A DNA stretch of 64,000 nucleotides from SM23-73-3 sp964580215 (lineage in GTDB: Bacteria > Zixibacteria > MSB-5A5 > SM1-73). This document shows positions 25,370-35,400 of the stretch, one piece after another. The notes beneath the pieces were generated by a model. The model had not been told where the DNA came from. It worked only from the letters and a program-made list of their open reading frames with translations, and made no database searches. Location of the stretch: assembly GCA_964580215.1 (NCBI GenBank), contig CAZOJT010000014.1, forward strand, positions 1-64,000. The letters are read 5' to 3'. A program made the position numbers and the translations under genes. How positions within the stretch are numbered: position 1 is the first letter of the stretch; every line of letters begins with the position of its first letter.

Positions 25370-28300
25370 TTAAAAGAAAGCCTTCAACTCCATCCTCGCC
25401 GTATGTTTAGCTTTTTTATCCGGCACCGACTCTCCGGAATAGACCACAGAAGTGGTGAGATATTTATTCAATTTATAGTCAAAAAACAATCGCCACCTGT
25501 AGTTTTCTCCTCTTTTTTTCCCTTCACTCAGAGCATAGGGCAGGCTTTTTTTCTCTGGAGCGGACCACAGATGGGTCCACTGAAATTGGGCTTTTAACCT
25601 TCCTTGTGATAAAAGTGACCATAAAAGCTCAGGAGATATGGAAAAAAACTCTGCTTTGGTGCTTTGAATTTGCTCCTCGCTCTTTTTGTATTCTGTGGAG
25701 AGTTTAAGTTCCAGCGCTTGTGCTTGCCTTCTGGTAAAGCCAACTGCCAAGCTTTTGCCCTTAATGAAATTTTTGGGTTCTCCTCCCCACTCACTTTTGA
25801 TCTTTTCCTTTCCTATTTGAGACTCAAAAGAATGCTTGGAAGAAAGATAAAATTTTAAAAGAAGCTGTTGTTTGAACTTTGTTTCCAGTCTTCTTCCGCT
25901 GGAGACCAGGTTATCCTCATCTTCAGTCTTTTCCCATCTGAATCGGAAATTAAGCGGCCTGGATGCAGGCAGAAGATAGAGATCATGTCTGATGGTGATC
26001 CTCTGGGAGAGGATGCTTTCATCAGATAGTTGGGTCAAAGGATACAGAAAATAAAAGCCTAATGCTTTTTCATCTACAAATCTGCCTCGAAGATTGATGA
26101 AGGAGTCGGTGGAAAAGATCTTTCCCACCCGCGCCCAGAAGGATTTTCCCTTCCCCCGGGATGAGACCTTATGAGGCGAAAAGATCATCCGCATGCTTTT
26201 GTTTAAATCCAAAGACGGGAGTGTCTCTCCTATCCACTCCGATAACCGGATAAAGTTCCCCTCCGGATGCGGAACATACTCCCCATCTTCGAAAACGTAA
26301 TCGCCCCTACCCTCTTCCACCTCCAGATAGGTATCCACCCTCCGGGCGGAGTGAATTTGGTTTTGAGAATGATAAAATTTCAGATTTAAAAGCTGGCTGG
26401 GGGGATAGAAGTCTATGCGGGAAACCAGCAGATCTTGCTTGCTTTCCTCAGTCGAACTATGCCGGTATTTTTTTATCCTTCGAGCAAACTCTAAATCAGA
26501 GGAAAGCATACCTCGGAAGTCTCTCACGGAGAGCAGATTGCGCCAGGTATAGGAAATGGACTTATTCGGTTCTCCTTCTCTGAATCCGTCATCCTCCCGA
26601 TAAGATAGTTGGGTGCTGGTTTTGACCACATTAGACAACTTCAACCGCACCGTTCCACCAAGCTGATTGAAATTGTCCTTCTGATCTATTGCCCCGGATA
26701 CAGAAGAGCTTCTCCTCTCCTGCTCCCAGGTGAAGGTGGTGGAGAGCCTTTTGAAGTTGTTATTCAAAACCACCAGATTTCTTGTCCACTCGCCATCCTC
26801 TTTTAGATTCTCCGGGGTGATCTTTTGGCTTTTTATCTTTTCGCTTTTCCCTTTTGCGGAGATCCAGCTTACAGGAGAAATCTCCGCGCCTAAACTTCTC
26901 CTTTGGGAGGTGAAACTCCCCTCCTTCTTCAGTTTTCCATAATCTAAATCTAGGAGGAACGACTCCCAAGGTGCGATTATTCCGCTGAATTGATGAGTTT
27001 TTTCATCTGCATGGATGTCTTGTTGTGGAAGACCCCATCTTCTCTCCTTTTCCACAATGTCCCCTCGACCGAAAGGGGCAAAATCTTTCCTGAGCAATCT
27101 ATATTCGCCCTTAAGTTCCAACCTATGAAAATTAGATTTTAAGAATTGAAAGTCGGCATTCTGATAAACCGATTTAAGAGAAATCGCATCACCCCAAATG
27201 TGCTGGTTATCCTCAGAAGAGAAGGTATTTTTATCTTTTTTACTTTTTGCCCATTCTATCTCAGTTTTCAAAGCACTTACGGGGAAGAGGGATAAACTCA
27301 AATCGAAAAGAGAATGGCTTTCAGGCAGAGGCAAAAGCACCACGGGCAGAAAATCTCCATTGCCCGGATAAACATATTGATAAATTCCCCCGCCTTTGTA
27401 TTGGTAACTTCCTTCTTTCTCTCCCACCCAGGAAAATGAAACCTTATAGGAGCCTGAGTCGCTCCCCACATATTGATAATATGGGTTTCCTGAAGAATCG
27501 TAGGCTAACTCGTAGTCTCCTTCTCCTTTTCCTACAAAGGTTGCGCCATCTTTTGAAGCCAAAAGTCTATCATTGCCCGCCTGACTAAGAATATATTTGT
27601 CTTCTGAGGATAAGGAAAAAGAAGAGGGATGGCTCCGGTTATCGTTTTCAAATATTCCCGAAGCTTTAAGTTCTGCCTTTCCGCCCAGAAAGTTGGTTAT
27701 CAAATTACCGCTGTAAAAATCTCTTTGGTAATTCTCCACTGAGTATTCAAAATCCACGGTTATGCGCGAATCTGAGGTGATCAATCTTTTGGGAGTAAAT
27801 TGAATGGTTCCCCGGTTATAATCAATGGTATAATCGTTATTCGATCCGCGTTGCATCTCTTCTCCGTCCACCCACACTCGTTCAGTTCCCGGCAAAATCA
27901 TTATGTTCGTCTCTCCAGTTTTACCCTTTAGCTGATAAGGACCCTGTTTTCTCTCCTCGCCCAAGAACTTGTTGGTGAAATACTCCCCTCTGGATGAAGC
28001 CAAGGCGAAAGAAACAGAATTTTCCCCGGCTGTGGCTTCTGCCATGATCCCTTTAAGTTTTTTTTCATAGAAGGACAACTCAGATCCTGAAGGCTTAAGA
28101 TAATAATCTCCCAACGTGCCGGAGAAGTTGGGGGATTTAACTAAAATCTGAACTTTATCCAACTCCTCCAATCTTTTGGTGGTTCCATCCGGGGTGGCTG
28201 GCATGTTCTGATCGGAAAGCTGAAGCGAAATCTCCAGATTTTGGGTAGCCTTTCCCTTTGCCGAAAGCCACAAACCCTGTTTCAGCGAAAGATCCTGGAG

Positions 28301-28942
28301 AGAGCCAACTTCGAGTGAAAAGGTTTTGCTTCCAGAGAGAACCAAATCTGAAGAGCTTTTCCTGGGGAGAAAACTCCACCCCCTGTTTCTCAACCCGGTT
28401 GCGCCTTTTTCTCTGGATAAACTAAACTCGGCCTTTTGATTCTGACCACCCCGATATACCAGCTCCCGGTGAGAATATTTTCTTCTCAAGTTGAGATTAA
28501 GCTTTTCATATTTTATCTGAAGAGTGTCATCAGGAGAAAGAGGGACAGAGAAGGCGATCAGTCCATGATTATAGTCAAGTGAATAATCGTGATCCTGGTT
28601 GAGTAGAAGACCGTTTTTCTTAATTCTCTCCGTCCCTTCCAAGACGAAGTAATCCTTAAGCTGATAAGGACCAGGAGTTCCATTGCCTACAAGATAAGTT
28701 ACGATTTCAGTGGTAAGATTCGACTCTTCGGCAACCTGAGCAAGGCAAGGATTTGCCAAAAGCAACAAAAAGACAAAAGTCAACAAAGACCGCAGGATCT
28801 TTTCGACTTGTGCTTTGGGCAAAAGCTTATGTGGAAACCTTTTTTGCTGGTGATCAGATCTTTGCAGATGGCACCATGAGGGTAAAATGGTAGAGCGAAG
28901 AAAAAAGCTTTCATATCCCAAATTTTGGTTTCTTATTTTCAC
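25370..28942 (-). CDS. large outer-membrane beta-barrel-like protein with SprA-like DYxxDYxxGxIxF motifs
   Basis: A 1190-residue frame. The hydrophobic export signal (ILRSLLTFVFLLLLANPCLA) is at about 49-68, so the first ~45 residues are doubtful and the start may be later. Two extracellular-type modules share the pattern LEGTERIKKNG...DYSLDYNHGLIAF (~105-135) and LPGTERVWVDG...DYTIDYNRGTIQF (~355-385). The remaining ~800 residues are alternating strands typical of a giant barrel, ending KHTARMELKAFF with a C-terminal Phe. The same module pattern occurs in SprA, the type IX translocon channel, which is about twice as long. I call it SprA-like only tentatively. It sits in the same cluster as PorU and a PorV-like protein. 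Confidence 0.6.
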   Translation of the reverse strand: MKIRNQNLGYESFFLRSTILPSWCHLQRSDHQQKRFPHKLLPKAQVEKILRSLLTFVFLLLLANPCLAQVAEESNLTTEIVTYLVGNGTPGPYQLKDYFVLEGTERIKKNGLLLNQDHDYSLDYNHGLIAFSVPLSPDDTLQIKYEKLNLNLRRKYSHRELVYRGGQNQKAEFSLSREKGATGLRNRGWSFLPRKSSSDLVLSGSKTFSLEVGSLQDLSLKQGLWLSAKGKATQNLEISLQLSDQNMPATPDGTTKRLEELDKVQILVKSPNFSGTLGDYYLKPSGSELSFYEKKLKGIMAEATAGENSVSFALASSRGEYFTNKFLGEERKQGPYQLKGKTGETNIMILPGTERVWVDGEEMQRGSNNDYTIDYNRGTIQFTPKRLITSDSRITVDFEYSVENYQRDFYSGNLITNFLGGKAELKASGIFENDNRSHPSSFSLSSEDKYILSQAGNDRLLASKDGATFVGKGEGDYELAYDSSGNPYYQYVGSDSGSYKVSFSWVGEKEGSYQYKGGGIYQYVYPGNGDFLPVVLLPLPESHSLFDLSLSLFPVSALKTEIEWAKSKKDKNTFSSEDNQHIWGDAISLKSVYQNADFQFLKSNFHRLELKGEYRLLRKDFAPFGRGDIVEKERRWGLPQQDIHADEKTHQFSGIIAPWESFLLDLDYGKLKKEGSFTSQRRSLGAEISPVSWISAKGKSEKIKSQKITPENLKEDGEWTRNLVVLNNNFKRLSTTFTWEQERRSSSVSGAIDQKDNFNQLGGTVRLKLSNVVKTSTQLSYREDDGFREGEPNKSISYTWRNLLSVRDFRGMLSSDLEFARRIKKYRHSSTEESKQDLLVSRIDFYPPSQLLNLKFYHSQNQIHSARRVDTYLEVEEGRGDYVFEDGEYVPHPEGNFIRLSEWIGETLPSLDLNKSMRMIFSPHKVSSRGKGKSFWARVGKIFSTDSFINLRGRFVDEKALGFYFLYPLTQLSDESILSQRITIRHDLYLLPASRPLNFRFRWEKTEDEDNLVSSGRRLETKFKQQLLLKFYLSSKHSFESQIGKEKIKSEWGGEPKNFIKGKSLAVGFTRRQAQALELKLSTEYKKSEEQIQSTKAEFFSISPELLWSLLSQGRLKAQFQWTHLWSAPEKKSLPYALSEGKKRGENYRWRLFFDYKLNKYLTTSVVYSGESVPDKKAKHTARMELKAFF

Positions 28943-29135
28943 AGGAATTTTCGTTATTCAGCAACCATAGCGTAGGCAAGCCTTTACGGCTTGCCAGCCA
29001 AGCCATTAAGGCTTGGCTACGCTAACAAATAATGTAGTTAAAATCAACGATATACCCATAAGACAGAACGGAATGATGAAACTGCGAAAGCCAGAAAACT
29101 CCAAAATTCAAAAGTCTTGTTTTCATTCCAAACTT
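28943..29135. repeat. palindromic repeat between two genes
   Basis: GTAGGCAAGCC/GGCTTGCC and AGCCAAGCC/GGCTTGGCT stems flanked by TAGCGTA/TACGCTA (28970-29025). No gene. Confidence 0.55.
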
Positions 29136-30092
29136 TTATCTGAGAAGTTCGAAAACCAAAATTCGATTGTTTCCGGAATCTACAACCAAAAGCCTGCTCT
29201 CTCCTTCTAACTTAAGGTCAGTAGGTCTGAACAAATTCAACATTCCTTGTCCTGAGTTTCCATATTCTAATATCAGCTTTCCATCCGGATCGAAAACGAC
29301 CACGCTGTTTCTGTCGGTATTAGCCACATAAATAAGCTGATCTTGACCAACTGTTACTCCGTTAGGGTTCCTTAAGATTTTCTCTCCAAAACTTTTTAGG
29401 AAATTTCCAAAGGCATCGAAAACAACCACCCGATCGTTCTGTGAGTCTGCTACATAAACATCTCCATCCTGACTTACGAAAATTCCCTTTGGATCACGCA
29501 AGCCTCCCTCTACACTTCCGAAACCTCCTATGGTTCTCTCATATTCGAAGAAACTGTTCAATTTGATGAGAAAGTCCCCTTCGATATCGGACACAAGTAT
29601 TTCACCGGAGGAGGTGATTGCTATCCCCTCCGGCAAGCCGAATCCTGAAGGATTTTCTTCTTCTTCGATTTCGATGATGGAGACGAAGTTAAGGTTATGA
29701 TCGAATCTCTGTATTCGTTTGTTCTGGGCATCCACCACGTAAACATTCAGCCCATTATCTGTGGCGACATAGGTGGGGCGATTGAACTCTCCTGTTTCCC
29801 ATCCAAAGCCCCCGGTCTCCGCAAGAAACCTTCCCTCTCTATCACACTTGAGCACCCGATCGTTACCGGTGTCGGTAATAAATATGTTTCCCAGAAGATC
29901 GACGGCGATCCCGGTGGGAAGATAAAGAGAGGAGGAGCCCAGTTTGGTCTCTCCGATGATCCCCACCGGCTTGAGACCTTTCACCAAACCCGGAGAAACG
30001 AATTGCTTTTGTCCAGTGTTTTTTTTCACTCCGTAAGCGGCGCAGGCAAAACAAAGAAGAAGGATAATGGGGAAAAACTTACGGTTTTTCAA
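29136..30092 (-). CDS. exported NHL-repeat propeller protein
   Basis: A 318-residue protein with a signal peptide at ~1-21 (FFPIILLLCFACAAYG). Five to six NHL blades are clear, including YLPTGIAVDLLGNIFITDTG (~57), RPTYVATDNGLNVYVVDAQN (~103), GLPEGIAITSSGEILVSD (~150), RDPKGIFVSQDGDVYVADSQ (~200) and RNPNGVTVGQDQLIYVANTD (~245), each followed by an R..K/RFD strand. Such six-bladed propellers bind proteins, sugars or RNA; no catalytic residues can be named. It lies between the DUF5683 genes and the SprA-like gene on one strand and may be part of the same surface cluster. Confidence 0.85.
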   Translation of the reverse strand: MKNRKFFPIILLLCFACAAYGVKKNTGQKQFVSPGLVKGLKPVGIIGETKLGSSSLYLPTGIAVDLLGNIFITDTGNDRVLKCDREGRFLAETGGFGWETGEFNRPTYVATDNGLNVYVVDAQNKRIQRFDHNLNFVSIIEIEEEENPSGFGLPEGIAITSSGEILVSDIEGDFLIKLNSFFEYERTIGGFGSVEGGLRDPKGIFVSQDGDVYVADSQNDRVVVFDAFGNFLKSFGEKILRNPNGVTVGQDQLIYVANTDRNSVVVFDPDGKLILEYGNSGQGMLNLFRPTDLKLEGESRLLVVDSGNNRILVFELLR

Positions 30093-30583
30093 TATTTAAA
30101 AACCCTTCTCGTCTGAAGGTTGGTTCAGGGTGCCCTCACCACGAACCAGAAAGGTTGCTCTTTTCAGCAGAGCCCGATAAATCGGGCAACTACATTGAGC
30201 TATTTTCTACCTCACCCCGTCCCCCATCTCCACAAAAGTGGACAGGGAAAAACAGAGGGTGAGGTTTTATAAATGGAATTGCACAAAATATGGGACTGTT
30301 GAAAAAAATGTCTGATGGCGTTCGATTGGAAAAAAAGTTATTGTAGGGACAGCCCTTTCCGCCAGAGGCGGATCCGCCTTCGGCGGGATGGCTGTCCGCA
30401 TTGAAGTCAGGACAGGGACAAGCCCTGTCTCTACGTAATACCTTCTTGGCAAAACAAGTTTTTCAATAAGCCCATATTCCACACAAGTTGAAGGAAACAT
30501 ATGAAATGAGAAAATCTAAAATCGGATTCTTAATTGGTGCCACTCAGAGGATATAAGATTTTTTCCGATTGCAAGTTTTACTT
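30093..30583. repeat. repeat-rich intergenic stretch
   Basis: No gene is supported. It contains a stem AGGGACAGCC...GGCTGTCC with inner CCGCCAGAGGCGGATCCGCCTTCGG pairs (30343-30397), GACAGGG/CCCTGTC (30412-30430), and CCCGATAAATCGGG (30165-30185). Confidence 0.5.
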
Positions 30584-31417
30584 TCACCATCTTCGGGAGA
30601 TGTAGAGCATAACCGTGGGATTATGGCCGAGTGGATTGGCTTTGAGGTCGAATTTTATATGAGAGAATTCAAGGCTTTTCTTGCGATTGTAAGTCCGCAC
30701 CGTCTTCATGGCATCCACCACCGAGACTATTCGGTTCATCATGGAAAGCCCCACCAGATACAGAGCTTTTCGGGATGCGTTTTTGCTCCGATTCTTAAGA
30801 TCTCTATAGTAATATCTGGACTCCCGACTGTCCCATTCCCAGTTCCAATTGTACTCCAGATAAGGTTGTTTCTCTTCTCGATGATACAATGGCGCAAACT
30901 GGTTATACTGATCCCGGCTGTCGTAAAAAGCCAACTCATCGAAAAAATCATCTGACTTTCCATCTAAATTTACCTTCGCATGTTCTGCCGCATAAACCTT
31001 ATAATCTTTTTTAAGCCACGCCCCATAAGTTCTAAAACCAAAAAATCCCACCCATAGGGAAGCCTCGGAGAAGATAAAAATTTTGCCCTTGGTTTTGGAG
31101 CCTCCGTAGATTTCTCCAGCACCGGGCAAAAGAAGCGAAAGCATGACGGCTTTGGTCACCGATTTTAAACCCTCCTTTTTCACCCCGAACTCTCCTGGCA
31201 TCTGGAAAAAATCATCCGATTCCTCAGATACATAATACCGGGGGGAGAAATCCTTTTCCTCTAGATTATAAAATAAAGATCCATACTCTTGAGGACACAA
31301 TATCTTCCTGGACGAAGGGCTAAAGCTCACCAGGCTCCTCATCGCCGTGTCGCTTTCAGCAAAAGAGATACCAGAGAAGATAAGAAAAAGTAAACAGGTG
31401 AAAACTGTTCTTCTCAT
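30584..31417 (-). CDS. DUF5683-like membrane-associated protein
   Basis: A 277-residue protein with a signal peptide at ~1-20 (MRRTVFTCLLFLIFSGISFA). The family motif is a hydrophobic turn, AVMLSLLLPGAGEIYGGSKTKGKI (~88-111), followed by a second hydrophobic stretch IFSEASLWVGFFGF. Then come tyrosine-rich polar segments and a second hydrophobic LYLVGLSMMNRIVSVVDAM (~225-243). The C-terminal strands resemble a short barrel end. The gene and the next upstream gene (31459-32358) are clear paralogues, 41 bp apart. The function of this family is unknown; in other FCB genomes it is common among cell-envelope genes. Confidence 0.7.
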   Translation of the reverse strand: MRRTVFTCLLFLIFSGISFAESDTAMRSLVSFSPSSRKILCPQEYGSLFYNLEEKDFSPRYYVSEESDDFFQMPGEFGVKKEGLKSVTKAVMLSLLLPGAGEIYGGSKTKGKIFIFSEASLWVGFFGFRTYGAWLKKDYKVYAAEHAKVNLDGKSDDFFDELAFYDSRDQYNQFAPLYHREEKQPYLEYNWNWEWDSRESRYYYRDLKNRSKNASRKALYLVGLSMMNRIVSVVDAMKTVRTYNRKKSLEFSHIKFDLKANPLGHNPTVMLYISRRW

Positions 31418-31458
31418 TTCAAATCCTTTGATTCAGTTTTTGCCATACTATCATTATT

Positions 31459-32358
31459 TTAAAACTGCATGCTTACCGACAGTCGGGGAATAATTTCCTG
31501 ATCCCTTTCAACCAGTCTCATTTTAAATTCTATCTGGCTGAACCTTTCTCCCTTCTTGTTGTATTTTTTCACCGCAATGGAGGCGTCGAAGGCAGAGAGT
31601 ATGTGATTGGCTAACGAGAACATGGCGGAATACTTGGCCTTATTCAGCCAATCGTTGGAGATAGCGCGCATATTCCTGTAGTCGTCCCATTTCGGGCTGG
31701 GTAGAACGGAGCCATCATAATCCTCCCACCCCCATCTGAACTGTTCGTATTTGCCTATCATTTCATAATACTGTTGGGTTTTCTTATCCGGCAGATGATG
31801 TGAAAAATATTCCCACTCCTGCTTCTCATTATTCCAGTATGGGAAAGTGTCGCAGACGATCTCATAGGGGTATTCCTTTTCGTACACAGTTTCCCACAAC
31901 CACTGCTTATAATCATCCTCAAACCAGGTGGTGTCTGCAAAAGCTTGATATTCCTTCTCTCTATCCTTCCCTTTGCCGTGATAGTTAAAATATAGAGCCC
32001 ATAAAGTAACGTCCAGTCCGAAAAAGAGTGCCGCCTTTATTTTTGAGCCGGCGTAGAATTCTCCTGAGCCGGGAACGATCAAAGAGTAAACAAAAGCCTT
32101 CTTCACTGATTTCCCCTTAAAGCCATATACGTCCGTGATCGCTTCTGTTTTCATCGAATCGCTCTGATAGGCAAACAAGGAGGCGTGGGTTAATCTGAAT
32201 ATCTTTTGGGATTGTTCAAAGTCACCTTGGGCAAAAGTGTTCTGAAAGGAGGATGGTTGATCTTTGTTCTCAATCAGAGTGCTTCCGTTGCCCAAAGAAA
32301 ATAGAACCAACACAAACAACAGAAAAGATCCAACTGTTTGAAGACATCTTATTCTCAT
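31459..32358 (-). CDS. DUF5683-like membrane-associated protein, paralogue
   Basis: The start is the ATG at 32358 with AAGGAGG five bases upstream; the longer frame to 32436 runs through a repeat. About 299 residues with a signal peptide (SFLLFVLVLFSLGNGS). The hallmark FVYSLIVPGSGEFYAGSKIKA aligns with SLLLPGAGEIYGGSKTKG in the next gene, and AMFSLANHILSAFDASIAVK aligns with its YLVGLSMMNRIVSVVDAMK. Between them are many Tyr/Trp/Asp/Glu residues. It probably arose by tandem duplication with its neighbour. Role unknown; membrane association is inferred from the two hydrophobic segments. Confidence 0.7.
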   Translation of the reverse strand: MRIRCLQTVGSFLLFVLVLFSLGNGSTLIENKDQPSSFQNTFAQGDFEQSQKIFRLTHASLFAYQSDSMKTEAITDVYGFKGKSVKKAFVYSLIVPGSGEFYAGSKIKAALFFGLDVTLWALYFNYHGKGKDREKEYQAFADTTWFEDDYKQWLWETVYEKEYPYEIVCDTFPYWNNEKQEWEYFSHHLPDKKTQQYYEMIGKYEQFRWGWEDYDGSVLPSPKWDDYRNMRAISNDWLNKAKYSAMFSLANHILSAFDASIAVKKYNKKGERFSQIEFKMRLVERDQEIIPRLSVSMQF

Positions 32359-32382
32359 CTTTCCCTCCTTAAAAAAGCTGTC

Positions 32383-32443
32383 AGCGGATTCAACGAATTC
32401 AATCCGCTTAATCCGTTGACCCTTCATCCGTTTCATCCGTTGA
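32383..32443. repeat. CCGTTGACC-type repeat cluster
   Basis: Several units of the GTCAACGGATTGAACGGATTAA family in inverted orientation, lying between the M6 protease stop and the DUF5683 ribosome site. Related to the tandem array at 1886-1963. Confidence 0.65.
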
Positions 32444-32444
32444 C

Positions 32445-35400
32445 CTATTTAACTATCGCCATTTTAAAAAACACCACCTGACTTTTATTTTCTGATTTCG
32501 CCTCCACCCTGCACAGATACACTCCGCTGGCAAATTTGGAAGAGTCCCATAGGCGCTCATTATGCGTCTGTCCTACGCCGGGACCGGGGAAATCATCCAC
32601 CAGCATTCCGGAAAGGTCATAAATCCTTATGTTTACTTCCGCATCCTCTTTTAAGAAATATCTGATCTTAGTTTGACTTTTGGCTGGATTGGGATAATTA
32701 AATGCCATGCTTGCCGGCAACAGGTCTCCTGCCGGCGGTTCCGGTTGAAGGGTATCCTTGGGAAAATAATTGGTGTGCCCGGCATCATAGCCAAACATGA
32801 CCCAGGGAAAGTTTTCTTCCTTATACTCTCCCGGCAGTTCCCAGGCATAGATGAAGCCATCGTCGCTGGCAACCAAAAGCTCTGGGTTTATATCCTTATC
32901 CAGATTCATCAAAATGGGGGATGAAGTTACCGCTCCACCAACAGGCAGAGGGAATCCGTCTACCATCCTTCCATCCTTGTTGTAAGCCAAAATCTGTTTA
33001 TTCTTGGTCCCGACGATTATATCTGGGTAACCATCTCCGTCCACGTCGCCTAAGATCGGGGAAGAAACTATTAAATCAGTAAGCCCTCCTGGGTGGCTTA
33101 TTGTAACAGGAAAGTTGCTGACCGGAGTGCCGTTGAAATTGTAGGCAAGGATTTTGTCGCTTGAGGTCAGGATTATCTCCAGATATCCATCTTTGTCTAT
33201 ATCGCCCAACACGGGCAAGCATCTCAGTCTCTCGTTTGTCAGCACTGGGAACCCAAACGAAGGGTCCAGATTCCGATCGAATGCGTAAATTGTTCCACTT
33301 GAACAAGGCAACACTACCTCCGGATCACCGTCCCTATCAATATCTCCCGCTACTGGCGATGAAAAAGCGTCTCCACACACGTTCTCGCAATACCGACCCA
33401 TGTGGGGATACATAGTGTATTTACAGATGTAAGTCACCAAAGGACGTCTCGTTAATATGAAGTTGGTGCTATAGTCATCTGTTCCGGCCATACCTTCAAC
33501 GTTTCCGTTAATCCCCCCCGAGTAGATTATCTCTCCGGCATAGGAAATCACAGATGCACGAGAATGATGAGGGGGAATCGCAACGTTAATGACTATTTCC
33601 AGGTCTGCCTCAACAGAGTCGAAATTACAGATAACAGGAGCCATTGAGACTCTGTCCCCAAGTGACACTGGGAATCCTTCCACGACGTCTGCTCGTCCAT
33701 CCAGATCCCGATCGTAAGAATGCCAGGCATAAACTCTGCCGTCCACGGTTGTGGCTACCACCTCCATTGTATCGTCACCATCCAGATCGCCCAGCGATGG
33801 GGGACCAAAGAAGGCGGAATCGTTCTCAGCAAATATAGCCAATGGCAGACGAACCAAAGTAGAGTCGAACTGCATTATCTCTACTGAATCTGAATGAGGA
33901 ATCACGCTGGCGCCTCCAGGATCCCAGGCATGTATGAATCTGCCAGAGGAAACAAAGGTCTGCAGGCCTCCCTTGACAGAAACCAACGAGCTAACATCTG
34001 TCTCTGGAATGAACTTCTGAGGGAAGCCGAATTGAGACCAACCTTGTGAAATGTCTAAAGTCATCAAGGTGTCGGAGAGGCTGATATCGGTGATCTGGAT
34101 ATGGGTGTTGGATTTGTTTCTACTTTCTGAAGAGGGAAAAGAAGAAGGGGTGAGCTCGGTGTTGTTACCCTTATAGAACATGTCCTCTTTTCGTCCAAAT
34201 CCGGTATAATAATTCCCACCAAAATCTATAATTCCATCCGCCTCCACAATGGAGAGAAAGCGTCTATCCTTATCCCATTGGAGATCATTGTCCCAGAAAT
34301 TATTAAGTCCATCGCCATTATAGTCTAAATAAGCCACTCCTTCATCCACGTGCCAGATTAAAATTCCCGAACCGGGCAGGAGCCAATCATATTCCCGGTT
34401 ATAGTTTCGATCCCAATCCACCGGACCTAAGATCACGTTGGTAGCGCTGTCTGCCCGAAGACCGCTGAAATGATCACCATCCAGATCCACCTGACGATTC
34501 TCTAAGAGAAAATACTCCTCCGGGCTTATGGGTATCTTGATCAGTTGAAGTTGATCGGTCAACATCTCTGCAGCGAAAAGTCCTATGTTCTCTTGGCTTG
34601 TAATCTTGATCGGCTCAACAAAGCCCAGATACGCTCTGCTCCAGGCACAGGGATAAACCGGCAACACCCCGGACACGTAAACCCCATATCCCACATCCAC
34701 CCCCACATTTTGAGCATTGTTATCCATCAGGGCAAAGTCCCCCACCTGGGTCATGAAGGTTTGGGAGTTATATAGATCCACCAGACCTAACTGATGTCCG
34801 AACTCATGAGCGAATACCGCATTCAAGGCGGTGACCCGATTGTCCTGAGAACGGGTCTCCGGCACAAAAATCCCTTCGGTTATGGGAAAGGTGCCGTCAT
34901 TTACCCATACTGTATCACCTAACATGATGAAGCCGCTGAAAAGATCACCCGGGGTGGGATTCACCAGCTCCCCCAGATCGCTTTGTAAGTCTGCGCCAGC
35001 ATGAAAGATTACAAAGCAATCATACTGGGAGAAATCTATATGATAAATTTGTGGGTCCCCATGAATGGATAAAGAGTCAGCCAGATTGAAACTGTCATGG
35101 AAGAACTGTCTTAACATCTCTACTTTGCCAGAGAGGGATGAGTCTGGAGCCCCGTAGTAAGCCATCGAATCAGGCAATCGGTAGGCTAAGCTTTCGCTTT
35201 TTGGGAAAATCTCTCCTTCCAGAGACAGCCGACCCTTTGAGATAGTCCACCAATAATTATGCAAAGCTAAAAGATGTTTTTTGAAATATAAGGTGTCGTG
35301 GGGAGACGGATCTATGGTATGACCTTCTTGTTGGAGAAATTCATCTTGACTTCTCATATCAAAAAGACCGTTGCCTGTGGTTCGGGGATCGTCTGAAATC

